Source: Cunninghamia lanceolata
Lineage: Eukaryota; Streptophyta; Pinopsida; Cupressales; Cupressaceae
Length of the DNA: 64,000 bases
Assembly (NCBI GenBank): GCA_027924645.1
Contig: BSBN01001017.1
Coordinates: 3,684,501-3,748,500 of the forward strand
Reading direction: 5' to 3'
Position numbers and translations under genes: made by a program. Below, in pieces: positions 20,088 to 31,583 of this stretch. Below the pieces are notes generated by a model. It was not told the DNA's origin. It searched no databases and saw only the letters and a program-made list of their open reading frames with translations. Numbering within the stretch: position 1 is the stretch's first letter; each line of letters opens with the position of its first letter.

Positions 20088-21860
20088 CTGGTACATCAAT
20101 ATAACAAAAGACTAGAATGTGTATAAAAACCTCTATTTTTTTTATAAAAAGATAATATATATTAATAAAGAGTACAATGCATAAAAATTTGGATTCCATT
20201 AGAAGTGATGAAACCAGCCAAAAAAATGAGAAACAGCGTAGAGAGAACAGAGTTACAAGAGAGCTCACAGTTCAAGAATATGCAAAAGCATTATAAAGTA
20301 AGTATAATCCAAGGACAACAAGAGGAGATTTTGTTTCATATTAAAGGAAGCTCCTTAGGGAAGATTGTTGTCACTTGAGACTAGGTGATCAAAAATGGCA
20401 TATAGGTAGGTCCAGTGCAAGCTCCTCCGAAGACTTGGATTTGCTAAATGTTTTTCTACACCTGGCAGATTGGTGGGTAGGAACATAACCAATAAAAGCA
20501 ATGATGTGGGCCCCCACCACTTCTCACTCCTGATTTTGGAGGCTCCACTGATAAGTTGCAGGTTGATATTGGGGTTTGTAGAACATTGTTCTCTGTTTAT
20601 TACCTCTAGTTGCCACTTCAACTTGGCTTTGTTGAGGGTGTGTAGCATATCTCTTGGCACTTTGGCAGGCCTTTTATCTTCTAGAATCCGATCTATCGCC
20701 TTTGTTCTTCTTTGAAGATCCAGGTAGGTTTGCGTGAGAAGATTTACACTCAACTTGGCTGGCAAGACATTCCTGCAGTGCAATTTGGTTTTCTTCTTAA
20801 TGTTGGATGTATGAAACAAGAAGGGTTATACATTTTTGAAGCAATATAGTATCAGCCTTTTTTCTTCAATTTATTGACTTTCTCCATAAATACTATCACT
20901 TATATTAGCCAGCACTATGTGTAAGGTGGAGCTGTCTTCTTTCACCCTTTTGCTTTTGGCTCGTGGGATCACTCAGTAATTGTTTAAGTGGGATCAAAAG
21001 GAATGTTCTCAGCATTGTTCATTTCCCAATCGACTAGTGGGTGGAAAGGCATTAGTGTATTATCTTCCATTTCTTGTTTAGAGGCTTGTGCAGTTATTTT
21101 CAGGTCTTTGAGGTGTGCATTTTGAATTACACACTGATTAGCATGGGAAACCTTAAACAAGTCAGCAATACAATGAAACCAGGTTGGCTGAGGGTTACAA
21201 TGGGAAACCAGTTCTAGTGAGAGTAAAGGCAGAATGGGGAGAGAATGTACCTGGGCTCTGTACAATGAAGTTTACCCAGGAATGGACCTGCATAACTTGA
21301 GATAACTCACGTTGAACTTTGGAGGCCACTTAGTGGGGAATAGACTCCTCTTCATCAATTCTGATTGGCTGAGTTGCTCTTTGTCAACAACTGCATTTGA
21401 CTCCCAACTGGAACATTGCATTGGAGAATCACTTCTTGTCCCTTTCCTGCCGGTGCCTCTGTTATAGACTCTCAAAGGTTTATGTGCTGCTTGCAAACAT
21501 TTACGTTTACAGTAATTTGCCTCCTTTTTATGGCCTTTACCAAAATTCTGGAGCACTTATGTGTTGAATTTTGAGAACAATTCAAGTAACCAGCACTGGT
21601 AAATTTATATGAAAAGATCTTTTGAAATGAAGAGGATTTGTGACCTAGGCATATTATCAGAAATTTATTAAAATAAAGGGCATTATCCTCATATGACATT
21701 GAGAAACTAGGCACTAGGATTTTGATTGGGATGACCTGTAGGGGTTTGTTGAGCTTCTTTCTGTCAGACTGTCCATGATCAGCACTGTAAATAAGCACAT
21801 CATTGTTTTCTCTATGGAATCATTTTTCAAGTCAAATCCATGTTGTTCCTCATTTTGTGA
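20088..21860. other. No gene recognised; possible intron or degraded repeat
   Basis: Contains a 154-codon minus-strand frame (20355-20819) and shorter ones, none with recognisable motifs. It lies upstream of the first LAF3-like exon. No TSD-bounded element could be drawn. Confidence 0.4.
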
Positions 21861-22924
21861 GTCACTGCCAAATCCTTGTTTCCCTTGTTTGTGAATGTTG
21901 TACTTGCAGGTTCTAATCCACTACTTTGCATAGTTGATCAAAGGAGCTTTCCAATGCATCAAATTAGATAAAGAATGGAGCTTGGATGAACGAAAAGATG
22001 CAAAATTGACTAAGGCATGGAAAAATGGACGTCCTAGTGCATTGGAGTGCGCCAATACTCTGAGCGTCCCAGAGGAGTTGTACAAGTCAAAAAGTGGCCA
22101 TCTAGACCCTTGGGGTAAGCTCGAAAAAAGGGAATCAGAAAGTTCAAAATCATCAAAAAGGTCACTTAGTACACTGAAGTGCAGCATGACAAAAGGGAAG
22201 ACCAAAGCAATAAAAAAATTTTAAAATCACATATTCAAAATGGTTTGGAAAAGTGTAAAAAGGATCAGCTAATGCAAAGATGCGCACCATAGCAAAGCAT
22301 GTCCAAAACATTGGAAAACAAAACACAAAAAGACCCACTCAATGCATCAGCATGCACCTCTACAAGGTAGTGTCAAAGTTTAAAAAATCCAAAAAGAAAC
22401 ATCTAGGCCAAAGACACAAGCAATAACAAAGGGAGATCAAAAATTTGCAAATCATTCAAAGTGTACACTTCAGACCCTGGGCGCATGCCTTACATGGAAG
22501 TTTGAAGTTTAAAATATCTCCCATGAAGAAGCGTGCACCATGTAGCAGGTTAATCAAATTTTAAGTCAAAACACAAAAAGGAGAAGAAAAGATATGACCA
22601 GACCAAAAGAGCACATTTATGAGAGTGACAGTTTTTTGACAAAACATAAAAGTGTTCACCAATGCTTGGGCATGCAGTTGAAAAAGATGAGTCAAAATGC
22701 TTCAAAGATAAAAATAGAGGTGCTCCATTGTATAAAGGCGCATTTGGATATTGTCTTCCCTCATTCCATGCTTTTATTAACTGTGGAAGAACACAAGGGT
22801 TTGTTACAGGTTTCATAACATTGATAACAAACATCTACAGCAGGTTTTGACAGTGAAATATCAGCATTTCCGCCATTATCAAGTTTTATTGCAGGTTTTT
22901 AAGAATTAAATCAGCAGTTGTCTT
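21861..22924 (+). mobile_element. LTR D-like repeat, first part (copia target)
   Basis: The block 21870-22100 resembles 43150-43350 (ccttgt-ttccc, then 'tgttgtacttgcagg', and a 'caatgcatcaaa' block), so this is a dispersed repeat, probably an LTR. Near 22800-22924 it has repeated 'cagcaggttt' segments that continue beyond the copia element at 40367. Both sides show the 5-bp target GTCTT. Neither end of LTR D is defined. The small frames at 21934-22224 and 22594-22818 look like chance. Confidence 0.45.
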
Positions 22925-23412
22925 TGTTGAGCAGCAATATGAATGCAAAATCAAATAACTCTTCCACAATGAATATAAGCAAAATAACAAAGCCAATAAC
23001 TATCAATGAGCATATGAACGTAGAGTATAAACATATATTAACCTCACTTACAAATTTACAAGAGAATGCCTAATTATATAGGCATGGAAGAGGCAATCCA
23101 CCTTGCATGTGGATTGACAAGTGCCTCATGATGTGGCACAAACAAGAAGACAAGTGTCTTTCAACCTTTGGATCACTTGGAATGTGCAAACCAACAAGCT
23201 TGTGTGACAAGTGTTTGATGACTACAAAGTGCCTTTTGAGGTGAGATAGAAAGTCTTCCAACCTCAAAAGGTATGCACATCAGGTTTACCAAACAACTAG
23301 GTAACCTCTAACCTATAAAAGGTTGCACATTCAGTTAGACAAGATGTTGTCTGACCTCACAAACCTACGTACACTTAAGCTATAGTGAATAGATAGATTA
23401 TTCACTTTAACA
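22925..23412 (-). repeat. Copia 3' LTR (488 bp)
   Basis: Begins TGTTGAGCAG on the plus strand and ends CACTTTAACA. It is followed by the C-rich complement of the polypurine tract (ccccccctt). It matches 39903-40361 along its length, with a short indel. The TATA box (CTATATAAT, minus strand) is in the block shared by the two copies. Confidence 0.9.
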
Positions 23413-23589
23413 CCCCCCCTTAAGTGATACTTCGGGAGAACACAAAAGTGCAATAGATACAAAAAATATGGGTCCGGCTACTAGGCCTGATGAGGTACCC
23501 ATGTACAATGAAGTCTCTCACAAACGGAGAAAAGGAGAAAACCCAGTTGGAAAAAACTCCTCTCCAAAACAGAGACAAACGAAGGACTC

Positions 23590-23890
23590 AAGATGACCCC
23601 CCAAGCACAACTTCCTTCACCCCAAGCATATGTCGCAACTCAAGATAGCGAGGCGATGCCAAAGGTTTAGTGAAGATGTCTGCAATCTACTCCTGAGTAG
23701 ACAAATACTCTAAGGAGAGAACACCATCCTGGATAAGCTGTCGAATGAAATGCATGTGTATCTCAATGTGCTTCGTCCTCTGATGCTCAACTGGATTGCG
23801 AGAAATATGAATGGCACTTTGGTTATCACACCAAAAAATAGTAGGATGATAAGGTGGTAGACCAAACTCTGTCATAAGTTGTTGAAGCCA
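23590..23890 (-). pseudogene. Copia RNase H
   Basis: The minus-strand peptide FWCDNQSAIHISRNPVEHQR, then TKHIEIHMHFIRQ, is the highly conserved end of the copia RNase H domain (DNQSA, and TKHIEI with HFIR). Downstream, IADIFTKPL follows after an in-frame TAG. The C-terminus runs toward the polypurine tract near 23415. Catalytic residues in the DNQSA block are retained; the stop makes it defective. Confidence 0.85.
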
Positions 23891-24118
23891 TAAAACCTCC
23901 TGGCTAGCAAGTACTACACCTCGATACTCAGCCTCAATGGATGATAATGCAATAGCAGATTGCTTCTTGCAAGACCATGCAACGGGACCTAAACCAAGAG
24001 AGAAAACAAACCCGGAAGTGGACTTCCGTGAGTCAACATCACCTGCCCAATCTGAGTCAGTGAAGCCTACTATATGTGAAGCTCTTGGTGTGTACTAAAT
24101 GCCAAAATGAGTAGTGCC

Positions 24119-24904
24119 CTAAATGTACCTCAAAATATGCTTGGTTGCCTGCCAATGACTCTCATGAGGATCATGTGAAAAGCGGGAAACAAGCCCAATA
24201 ACGAAAGTGATATCAAGACGAGTGTGTGTCAAATACAAAAGACTACCAACTAACTGTCTGTACAAAGTAGCATCAACACAAGGTGAAGTGCAAGTGGCAG
24301 TCAAAGTTACATCAAACTGAAATGGTGTAGGTGCAAGCTTACAATCAGCCATGCAAAAACAATGAAGCAAGTCAATGGAATACTTCTGCTGATAAATGGA
24401 GATCCCCTCAGTAGACTGAAGAACCTGAAGACCAAGAAAGTAATGCAGAAGCCCAAGATCTGTCATGTCAAAGTGCTCCATCAAAGAATGTTGAATATCC
24501 TAAATCATGGATGAGGAACTACTAGTGATGAACAAATCATCTACATACAAGACTAGTATCAAAAGATCATCTCCATGATGCAGAATATATACAATGTGAT
24601 CTGAATGGCAACGAGTGAAACCAGATGAAAGCAAGAAGCCATCAATCTTCTCATACCAAGCCCGAGGGGCTTGTTTGAGACAATATAAAGAACGTCGAAG
24701 CCTGCATACAAGTGAAGAGTCCTGCACAAATCCTGGAGGCTGCTCCATGTAGTTCTCCTCATGAAGATCACCATGCAAGAAAGCACTCTTCACATCCATC
24801 TGAAATACCTGCCATCTCTGAGATGTAGCAATAGAAAGAACAAGGCGAACAAAATCCATCTTGGCTACAGGGGCAAATGTTTCAGAGTAATCAATACCTT
24901 CTAC
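24119..24904 (-). pseudogene. Copia reverse transcriptase, truncated at the N-terminus
   Basis: Starts at the typical EGIDYSETFAPVAKMDFVRL and proceeds through QMDVKSAFLHGDL, EQPPGF, RSLYCLKQAPRAWYEKIDGF and the catalytic LYVDDLFITSS. After a break near 24490 it continues with MTDLGLLHYFLGLQV, then QKYSIDLL and GSLLYLTHTRLDI. Both aspartates of YVDD are present. Everything before VEGIDY is missing, because the chromovirus array begins in the shared 11 bp at 24894-24904. Confidence 0.9.
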
Positions 24905-25119
24905 AGAGTTGCCTCCTCTTGATGAAGAGGGGACGTTGATTTTGGTACCTGAGGCCATCATTGACACCAAGGAGAGGACATTGAGAAAAAGGGTCATCAG
25001 GGAATATTTGATAAAATTGAAGAACCTGCTGGGGGAGGATGCTACATGGGAGAATGAACAAATCTTGTCACATCCAAATCTAAGATTGCTTGAGGCAAGC
25101 AATCTTGGGGAGGGCGGAC
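24905..25119 (+). pseudogene. Chromovirus pol 3' end: chromodomain and polypurine tract, orphan copy
   Basis: Encodes LPPLDEEGTLILVPEAIIDT, then KERTLRKRVIREYLIKLKNL and DATWENEQIL, a chromodomain at the integrase C-terminus of chromoviruses. It is nearly identical to 31352-31515. After it come an additional 'gaggcaagcaatcttgggga' stretch and the purine-rich ggggagggcggac just before the LTR. The right copy lacks about 34 bp of this. The rest of the gene is missing. Confidence 0.9.
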
Positions 25120-26572
25120 TGTAATGTCCCCCATTTTTATGATGGGTTAGTCTATACTCGGTTCCCGTAGACTAACCAAGGTGGTTAGGGAACTCTGGCC
25201 GTTTATTTGGTTGGTTTCGGACACCTTGGCGGTAACTTACTATTTTTAGTAAGTTAGGGTTTCTATCAGATGATGGAATTCTTGGTTGGAGGCAGAGCGA
25301 TTTGATTAGACCTTTCTAACGGTCTAAAGATTGGGTGATTCCGAGCCCGTTTGGGCCTTCATAGTAAAGTCCGAAATTTAATAATAATAGTATTTTAATA
25401 TTTGGGCTTTATTATTATGGTGACTTTGGAAAAAGTAATGTAATGCAAAAATTAAGTCACTAAGGACTTGGGCGCCCAAAGTAAGGGGAAATAAAGTAAT
25501 TTAAATGAAATATTTTCCCTCACAAAAGTAAAGTGGATTTCATAAGGGAAATATATAAGCAAAAATGAAAAGAAGAGGATGCATTCACGACATATGATTT
25601 GGAAAAGCATTTTGCTCTACAACTTGAGGGTTTGAGAAACCATTGGCATTTGGTGATGAAAACCACCATTTGTAACAGCGATTCGAGGGTGTGAAAGATC
25701 ATCTGAGGTTGCTCGAGGACAGTCATATTCAGTGGTTGTGATGGTACTTTAACTTCATATAGTTTAAAGGGTTCGGAGCTTGTCGCGGAGACTTTATCAA
25801 GGAGAAATCAGTCTCATTTTGGCACCATAATTATCGGGGAAGAATGAGGAACATATTGCAGGTTTTGTTTGTGAGTTTGATGAAGATTTAAGGTGCTGAA
25901 ATCCTCATATCCTGGCCGTATCAGCCCTAGGCCAGCCGTACAGCATAAAGGAGTTATTCGTTGTTTGGTTTATTCTCTTTGTGGTATGCATTCTCTATGG
26001 AGGGTGTGAGACCTTATCAATCCTAAGCAGGCATTCACAGCAGGCTACTGGAGTTTGGAGACACTTAAAACTGCTATCATTAATTTCTGCAGGCTGTACC
26101 ATTGAAGCTGGGGGACATGAGCACTAAGAGAGGTCATAGAACTCAGAGTTGGTGTGCTCTTTGGAGGGCTTCTTCACTTAATCTTGTCTCAGATCAGACT
26201 GCAACTGAAAATCAGAACTCTCCTCTTCATGTTCCTTGTAATAAACTCATACTATATGCTGTTCATGACTGTAGCAAAGCATCTTTACCAGTACAGCAAA
26301 GAGGGTATGTGAAGAATTACCATATCTTGTTGTTTTATGTTGTGGGTATTGTGTATTTGAGCTTTATATTACATTATAAATGAAATAGAAGTTGTGGGTA
26401 TTGCCATTTCTATTGTATTTACAAAATATATGCATGCATGTTATGCTATGCTATGGACCCAACACCAAAACGCAAGCAGGGATCAACTTAACCACAGAAA
26501 ACTCTTCAAACAGTGAAAAAACTATACCCAGATCGGCAAACAGTTAAACTCATAAGGGGGTGGGTTATTTCA
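25120..26572 (+). repeat. Chromovirus LTR (left/middle), 1,453 bp
   Basis: TGTAATGTCCCCC to GGGTTATTTCA, preceded by a polypurine tract and followed by a primer-binding site, so it serves as 3' LTR of the truncated copy and 5' LTR of the full copy. It contains a gggcgccc palindrome at about 25469 and a TATA box at 25549-25560 (aaatatataagc). A 93-codon frame occurs in both LTRs (26102-26383 here) but has no protein character I trust. Confidence 0.95.
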
Positions 26573-26573
26573 G

Positions 26574-26586
26574 TGGTATCAGAGCC
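26574..26586 (+). other. Primer-binding site of the chromovirus
   Basis: TGGTATCAGAGCC, one base after the LTR end; initiator tRNA-Met type. Confidence 0.9.
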
Positions 26587-26714
26587 AAGTTTTCCTGCCA
26601 GCCTGTTGAACATAGATCAATATATGGTTGCATGTCAGATTCTTCAGTTGCATGTTGGTGTTCTTCATTTGCATGTTAGTTTTGATGGCCGGACAGGGTT
26701 TGATGTGAAAATCT

Positions 26715-27735
26715 ATGAGAGGTAGTGCTAGAGAACAGAGATATTTGGAAAGAGTTCATATAAGGGAAGCCGAACAAGAACAGTGGGAAGAGTGGCCTTC
26801 AGAGCCTGAAGAACAACCTTTAGTCCTTTTTAGTGAGCCTTCAAAACAAGAGGAACAGCCATTACCACCATGGGAGAGAGAGAGGGAAGGTCTAGGAAAG
26901 ACCCATTTAGTTATGACAGGGCAGAGATGAATAGCATGTTACATGCACTTAATGATTTGGCGAGAGGGCAGCGAGACATGTTGGAGTTGATGGACAGATC
27001 TCAAACAGAGTTGACACAAATTTTAGCCCGATTGATACCTGGGAACAATGGAAATAATGGAAATAATAATGGAGGAGCTGAACATAACGCAGGGGGTAAC
27101 AATGGGGATAATCAGAATAATGGCAACAACGGTGAACATTGGGTGAATGATAGGACCACCCCGCAGCGTACATTCACAGGTTCAGCTAGCACGAGGCCTT
27201 TAATGCCTTAGTTCTTACCAGAGAATAACCCACCAGAGGGGGTACCCGAACTGAATGATACGGTTCGACATGCACAATATTGGCAGGATTGGAGATTGAT
27301 GGACGTTGGGTTCCATACCGATATGCCTTTTCAGGCTTATTTGGCATTCAGGGAACGCAATAGGCCACAAGGTGAAGCAGGAGCAAGGCCACAGAACCAG
27401 GACCTCCAAAAGAAGGGAAAGATGAGCATCCCTTATTTCGATGGTTCAGGGAAGACATCAGCCAAGGCGTGGGTCCAGAAAGTGGATACATATTTACGCC
27501 TCAATCCTTCTACTGAACAAGATGCCATAGAGTATGCAACTTTGCATTTGGACCGGGAGGCACATGAGTGGTGGTATCATGGATTAGTTACACTGGGCCA
27601 TGATCAGATTGTCTCTTATGCAGAGTTCATAGAGAGGTTGATTGACAGATTTGACAAGGGAGATCTTGAGTTGCACTTTAAGGAGCTAGCGCAACTTAAG
27701 ACAGTATGGTGGAGTGGATGCATACATCTCTGATT
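26715..27735 (+). pseudogene. Chromovirus gag, N-terminal and capsid part, broken
   Basis: The N-terminus (from MRGSAREQRYLERVHIREAE) is rich in Glu and Pro. The frame shifts near 26900 into an asparagine/glycine-rich linker (27040-27140), meets a TAG at 27209, and then reads FDGSGKTSAKAWVQKVDTY, LHLDREAHEWWYHGLVTLGH and IDRFDKGDLELHFKELAQLK, the retrotransposon gag capsid core. A further frameshift at about 27710 leads into the next segment. Gag forms the virus-like particle; this copy cannot be translated as one protein. Confidence 0.9.
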
Positions 27736-28763
27736 TCCAGAGGCTATCAGTTAAGGTTAAAGATATTTCCGAGTGTAGGCTCATTATCCTCTTCATAGAT
27801 GGTATATTTGAGCCCTTGAGGGGATGGATCAAAGGGTTTAATCCACCAACCTTACAGGAGGCCATCAAGAAGGCCAAGGACATGGAATATTCCTCCTGTA
27901 AGAGCAAGTTTCAATCCAAGGGTTTCCTGCACAGAAAAGACAAGGATAAGAAGATTGCATCACGTGAAACAAGGCAGCCAAGGAAACCATTCACAAAACT
28001 GGATGATGATACATTTAATGAATACAGGAGGAAGAAGCTACATTTCAAATGCAAGGGTCCATGGGATCCTAATCATAAATGCCCAATGAACGGGCAAGCC
28101 AAACAGTTAGAATATTACTCTGCCGAAGAGTCAGCTTCAGAACATTCAGATCAGCAGAGTGATCAGCATTCAGATAGTGATGTGGAGAGTGCAGCTGAGG
28201 AGGTTAAGGATGCACAGGTTGAGGAGTTACCTACAACACACTTTTCTTCCATCCAGAGAGAGGGTTCCTTCAGAATACAGGGAGTATTGGAGGGACAGAG
28301 AGTGACCACTCTACTAGACACAGGAGCCACCCATAACTTCATTGATGGACTAGTAGCACGAAGGGGGCTCAAAACTGAGGAGTTTGAGGGATTTAGGGTC
28401 AGAGTTGCAGATGGGTTTGTCATCACCTGCAAGTGTAGGATCCCGAATTTAACCATCAGGTTGAATAACTTTGAGTTCCAGGCAGATTACTATGTAGTTG
28501 GTATGGGTGATATGGATATAGTCCTTGGTATGAAGTGGTTACAGATGATTGGTGAATTCTCCCTCAACTTAAGGACCATGGAGATGAAATTTGAAATAAA
28601 TGGTCAGAAACATATTCTGAGGGGGATATCAGATGGTGGTCTAAGGGCAGTGTCTATTCGGAGGATGGAGAGGATACTACGACATGATCAGGTACAGTGG
28701 GCAGCGGAAATACTTGTGATGCCCGAGGTGCCTAAGCAGCAAAAACAGGAGTATCCAGCTTAG
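27714..28763 (+). pseudogene. Chromovirus gag C-terminus and aspartic protease
   Basis: Continues gag (FQRLSVKVKDI, then GFNPPTLQEAIKKAKDMEY), then a decayed knuckle (HFKCKGPWDPNHKC), an acidic spacer, and the retropepsin motif TTLLDTGATHNFIDGLVARR. The frame runs through the protease to a TAG at 28761 in place of a sense codon before IHSLLTKHSKVF. The catalytic DTGA is intact. This segment is about 85% similar by eye to the minus-strand copy at 1037-2126. Confidence 0.9.
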
Positions 28764-28800
28764 ATCCATTCCTTATTGACTAAACACTCCAAAGTGTTTA

Positions 28801-30135
28801 GTGAGATACCACCAGGTAGACCTCCTGATAGGGGGGTTTGAATATGCCATAGAGCTCGAAAAAGATGCCAAGCCAGTTATCACAATTCCCTATAGGCATC
28901 CCAAAAGATATAAGGATGAAATTGAGAAGGCCATCCAGGAGCTTCTCAAGATGGGACACATTAGGCCCAGCAAGAGTCCCTTTGATTCGTCGGTTGTATT
29001 GGTTAAGAAGAAGGATGGCACACTCAGGATGTGCATTGATTACTGGGAATTGAACAAGAGGAACATCAAGAACAGGTATCCCATCCCGAGGATCGATGAG
29101 CTTATTCACGAGCTGCATGGTGCTTGTTACTTCTCCAAGATAGTTTTGAGGTCCGAATACCATCAGATAAGGGTACGTGAGGATGTGAAGATTGCGTTCA
29201 GGTGCCACTATGGGCATTTCGAGTTTTTAGTTATGCCATTCAGTTTAACCAATGCACCAGCGACATTTCAGTCTTGTATGAATAAGGTTTTCAAAGAGCA
29301 ATTGAGAAAATTCGTACTAATCTTCTTTGATGATATTCTTATATTCAGCAAAACTTGGGAGGATCACCTGAGGCACCTTGACATTGTATTGTGTATACTT
29401 GAGCAGGAGTCTTTATATGCTAAAATGTCCAAATGTGAGTTTGGCATGACAGAGTTGCTATACTTGGGACATATCATCAGTGCAGAGGGTGTTCATGTGG
29501 ATCCGGAAAAGATCTGGGCTATAGTTGATTGGCCACCACCGAAGAATCTCTCCCAACTCAAGGAATTCTTTGGCCTTTGTGGATTCTACCGCCGTTTTGT
29601 GAGGGGATTTTCTCAAAATGCTGCCCCCCTTACAAATTTGACACAAAAGGGAGCTTTTGAATCGTCAAATAGTGCTCAGCAGTGCTTTGACAGGTTTAAG
29701 GAGGTGATGAGTACTTTCCCAGTTTTGGCCATTCCAGACCTCTCGAAGCCGTTTGAGCTTCAATGTGATGCCTTAGGGGAAGGCATAGGGGCGGTGCTAA
29801 TGCAAGACAAACACCCCATTGCTTTTGAGAGCCGGAAGTTGAGGGGTCCTGAGAGGAGTTACAGCATCTACGATAAGGAGATGCTAGCTATTATGCATGC
29901 TCTAGCTAAGTTCAGGCAATATTTGGTTGGGGCCAAATTCGTCATCAAAACAAATCACAATAGCCTGAAGCACTTCCTTAGTCAGAAGGACCTGAACGAG
30001 CGACAACAGAAGTGGGTCACCAAACTCCAGGAATATGACTTTGACATTGTCTTTATCAAGGGGAAGAACGTAGTTGCTGATGCCTTATCCAGGGGACCAC
30101 ACTTGTGTGCTTTAGGAGAGATTGCAGAGGACTAG
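28801..30135 (+). pseudogene. Chromovirus reverse transcriptase and RNase H
   Basis: From about codon 15 onward the frame is good: [68 protein letters not shown] and the catalytic FFDDILIFSK; then YLGHIIS, the connection region, and RNase H with YDKEMLAIMHALAKFRQYL and DIVFIKGKNVVADALSR. It is 444 codons long and nearly full length for RT-RH. Amino-acid changes at conserved sites (CIDYWEL instead of the usual CIDYREL; one residue missing in VREDVKIAF) and the upstream frameshift mark it as inactive. It ends with a TAG after EIAED. Confidence 0.92.
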
Positions 30136-30183
30136 AAAGATATGATCACTGTCGAATAGGCAAAGGATAAGTGGGCTTCTGGG

Positions 30184-31583
30184 GTGATTGATGGCACCAT
30201 CCATGATGACAGGTACACTATTGTAAATAACTTGATCATTTACAAGGAGAGGATTTTTCTAGTGCCAGGGTCTGCTATGAAGCAGAAGATCTTGAGGGCA
30301 TTCCACGACTTGCCTATGGCAGGACATCCGAGTTTTTTCAAAACCTACAGGCAGGTTAGGGAGAGGTTCACTTGGAAGGGCCTCAAGACAGAAGTGCAAA
30401 AGTATGTGAGAGAGTGCTCAGTATGCCAACAGAACAAACATGAGCACTCTTTTCCAGGGGGACTATTGCAGCCCTTACCCATTCCTGAGAGGAAGTGGGA
30501 TTGTATTTCGATGGACTTCATTACAGGCTTGCCTAAAGCCCAAGGCAGGGACTGCATATATGTGGTGGTTGATAGGTTGACAAAGTTTGCCCATTTCTTT
30601 GCCATTTTAGCCACTTGTACAGCAACTCAAGTTGTTGATTTATTTTTCAGAGAGGTATTCCGCCTTCACGGGTTGCCTAGGAGTATAGTGAGCGACAGGG
30701 ACAGCAAGTTCCTCAATAATTTCTGGCAGGAGCTTTTTCAAATTGACAGGTACAGAGCTCATACCTAGCACCGAGCTACCACCCCCAGACTGATGGGCAG
30801 ACTGAGATAGTTAACAAGTGGGTGGAGGGATACCTCAGGAATTACATAGCTGGGCAGCAAAAGGCATGGGTCAAGTGGCTCCATTTGGGGGAGTACTGTT
30901 ATAACACTACCTACCACATGTCCATCCAGATGTCACCTTTCATGGCACTTTATGGGTATAAGGCTCCCAGTTTCCTAGACTTGTTTGGGGACAGCAGAGT
31001 ACCCAAGGCTAAAGACCACTTGCAGGAAAGTTAGGACATAATGAGGCCTTTGAGGGAGAATATTCAAAAGGCACAAAACCAACAGAAGAAGTATGCAGAT
31101 CAGCATAGGGTTGAGCGATCCTTCGAGGTTGGTGACATGGTATATCTTATGCTGCAGCCATACAGACAATCCACTCTTAAAAAGAGTGGTGCAGAAAAAT
31201 TGAAGCCACGCTACTATGGACCATTCAGGGTCTCCAGGAGGGTTGGAGAGGTGGCTTATGAGTTGGAGTTGCCGGCAGAGTGTAAGGTACATAATGTTTT
31301 TCATGTGTCTCATCTCAAGAAGGCACTAGGGCACAATGTGATACCTTCTACAGAGTTGCCTCCTCTTGATGAAGAGGGGAAGTTGATTTTGGTACCTGAG
31401 GCCATCATTGACACCAGGGAAAGGACATTGAGAAAAAGGGTCATCAGGGAATATTTGATAAAATGGAAGAACCTGCCGGTGGAGAATGCTACATGGGAGA
31501 ATGAACAAATCTTGTCGCATCCAAATCCGAACTGTAATGTCCCCCATTTTTATGATGGGTTAGTCTATACTCGGTTCCTGTAA
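30184..31583 (+). pseudogene. Chromovirus integrase with C-terminal chromodomain
   Basis: The zinc-binding H2C2 segment is visible (HDLPMAGH followed by CSVCQQNKHEH). The core follows with SMDFITGLPK, FREVFRLHGLPRSIVSDRDS and KFLNNFWQEL. A frameshift and stop occur near 30760. The frame resumes at 30822-31034 (WVEGYLRNY; YNTTYHMSIQMSPFMALYGY) and, after another stop, at 31041-31532 with the FEVGDMVYL and VSHLKKAL elements and the chromodomain (VPEAIIDTRERTLRKRVIRE). The last codons of the frame read into the LTR. Chromodomains target integration to marked chromatin in this clade. Confidence 0.9.

Noticed and set aside
20355..20819. 154-codon minus-strand frame as an upstream exon of the LAF3-like gene
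   Set aside because: None of the expected N-terminal amidohydrolase motifs (such as the HxH metal site) is present.
22594..22850. Overlapping short plus-strand frames near the copia 3' LTR
   Set aside because: No shared motif, high Lys/His content from A-rich DNA, and part of a dispersed LTR D-like repeat.
26102..26383. 93-codon frame present in both chromovirus LTRs (also 32515-32796)
   Set aside because: Its conservation simply follows from the LTRs being duplicates. It lies in R-U5 and has no recognisable domain.
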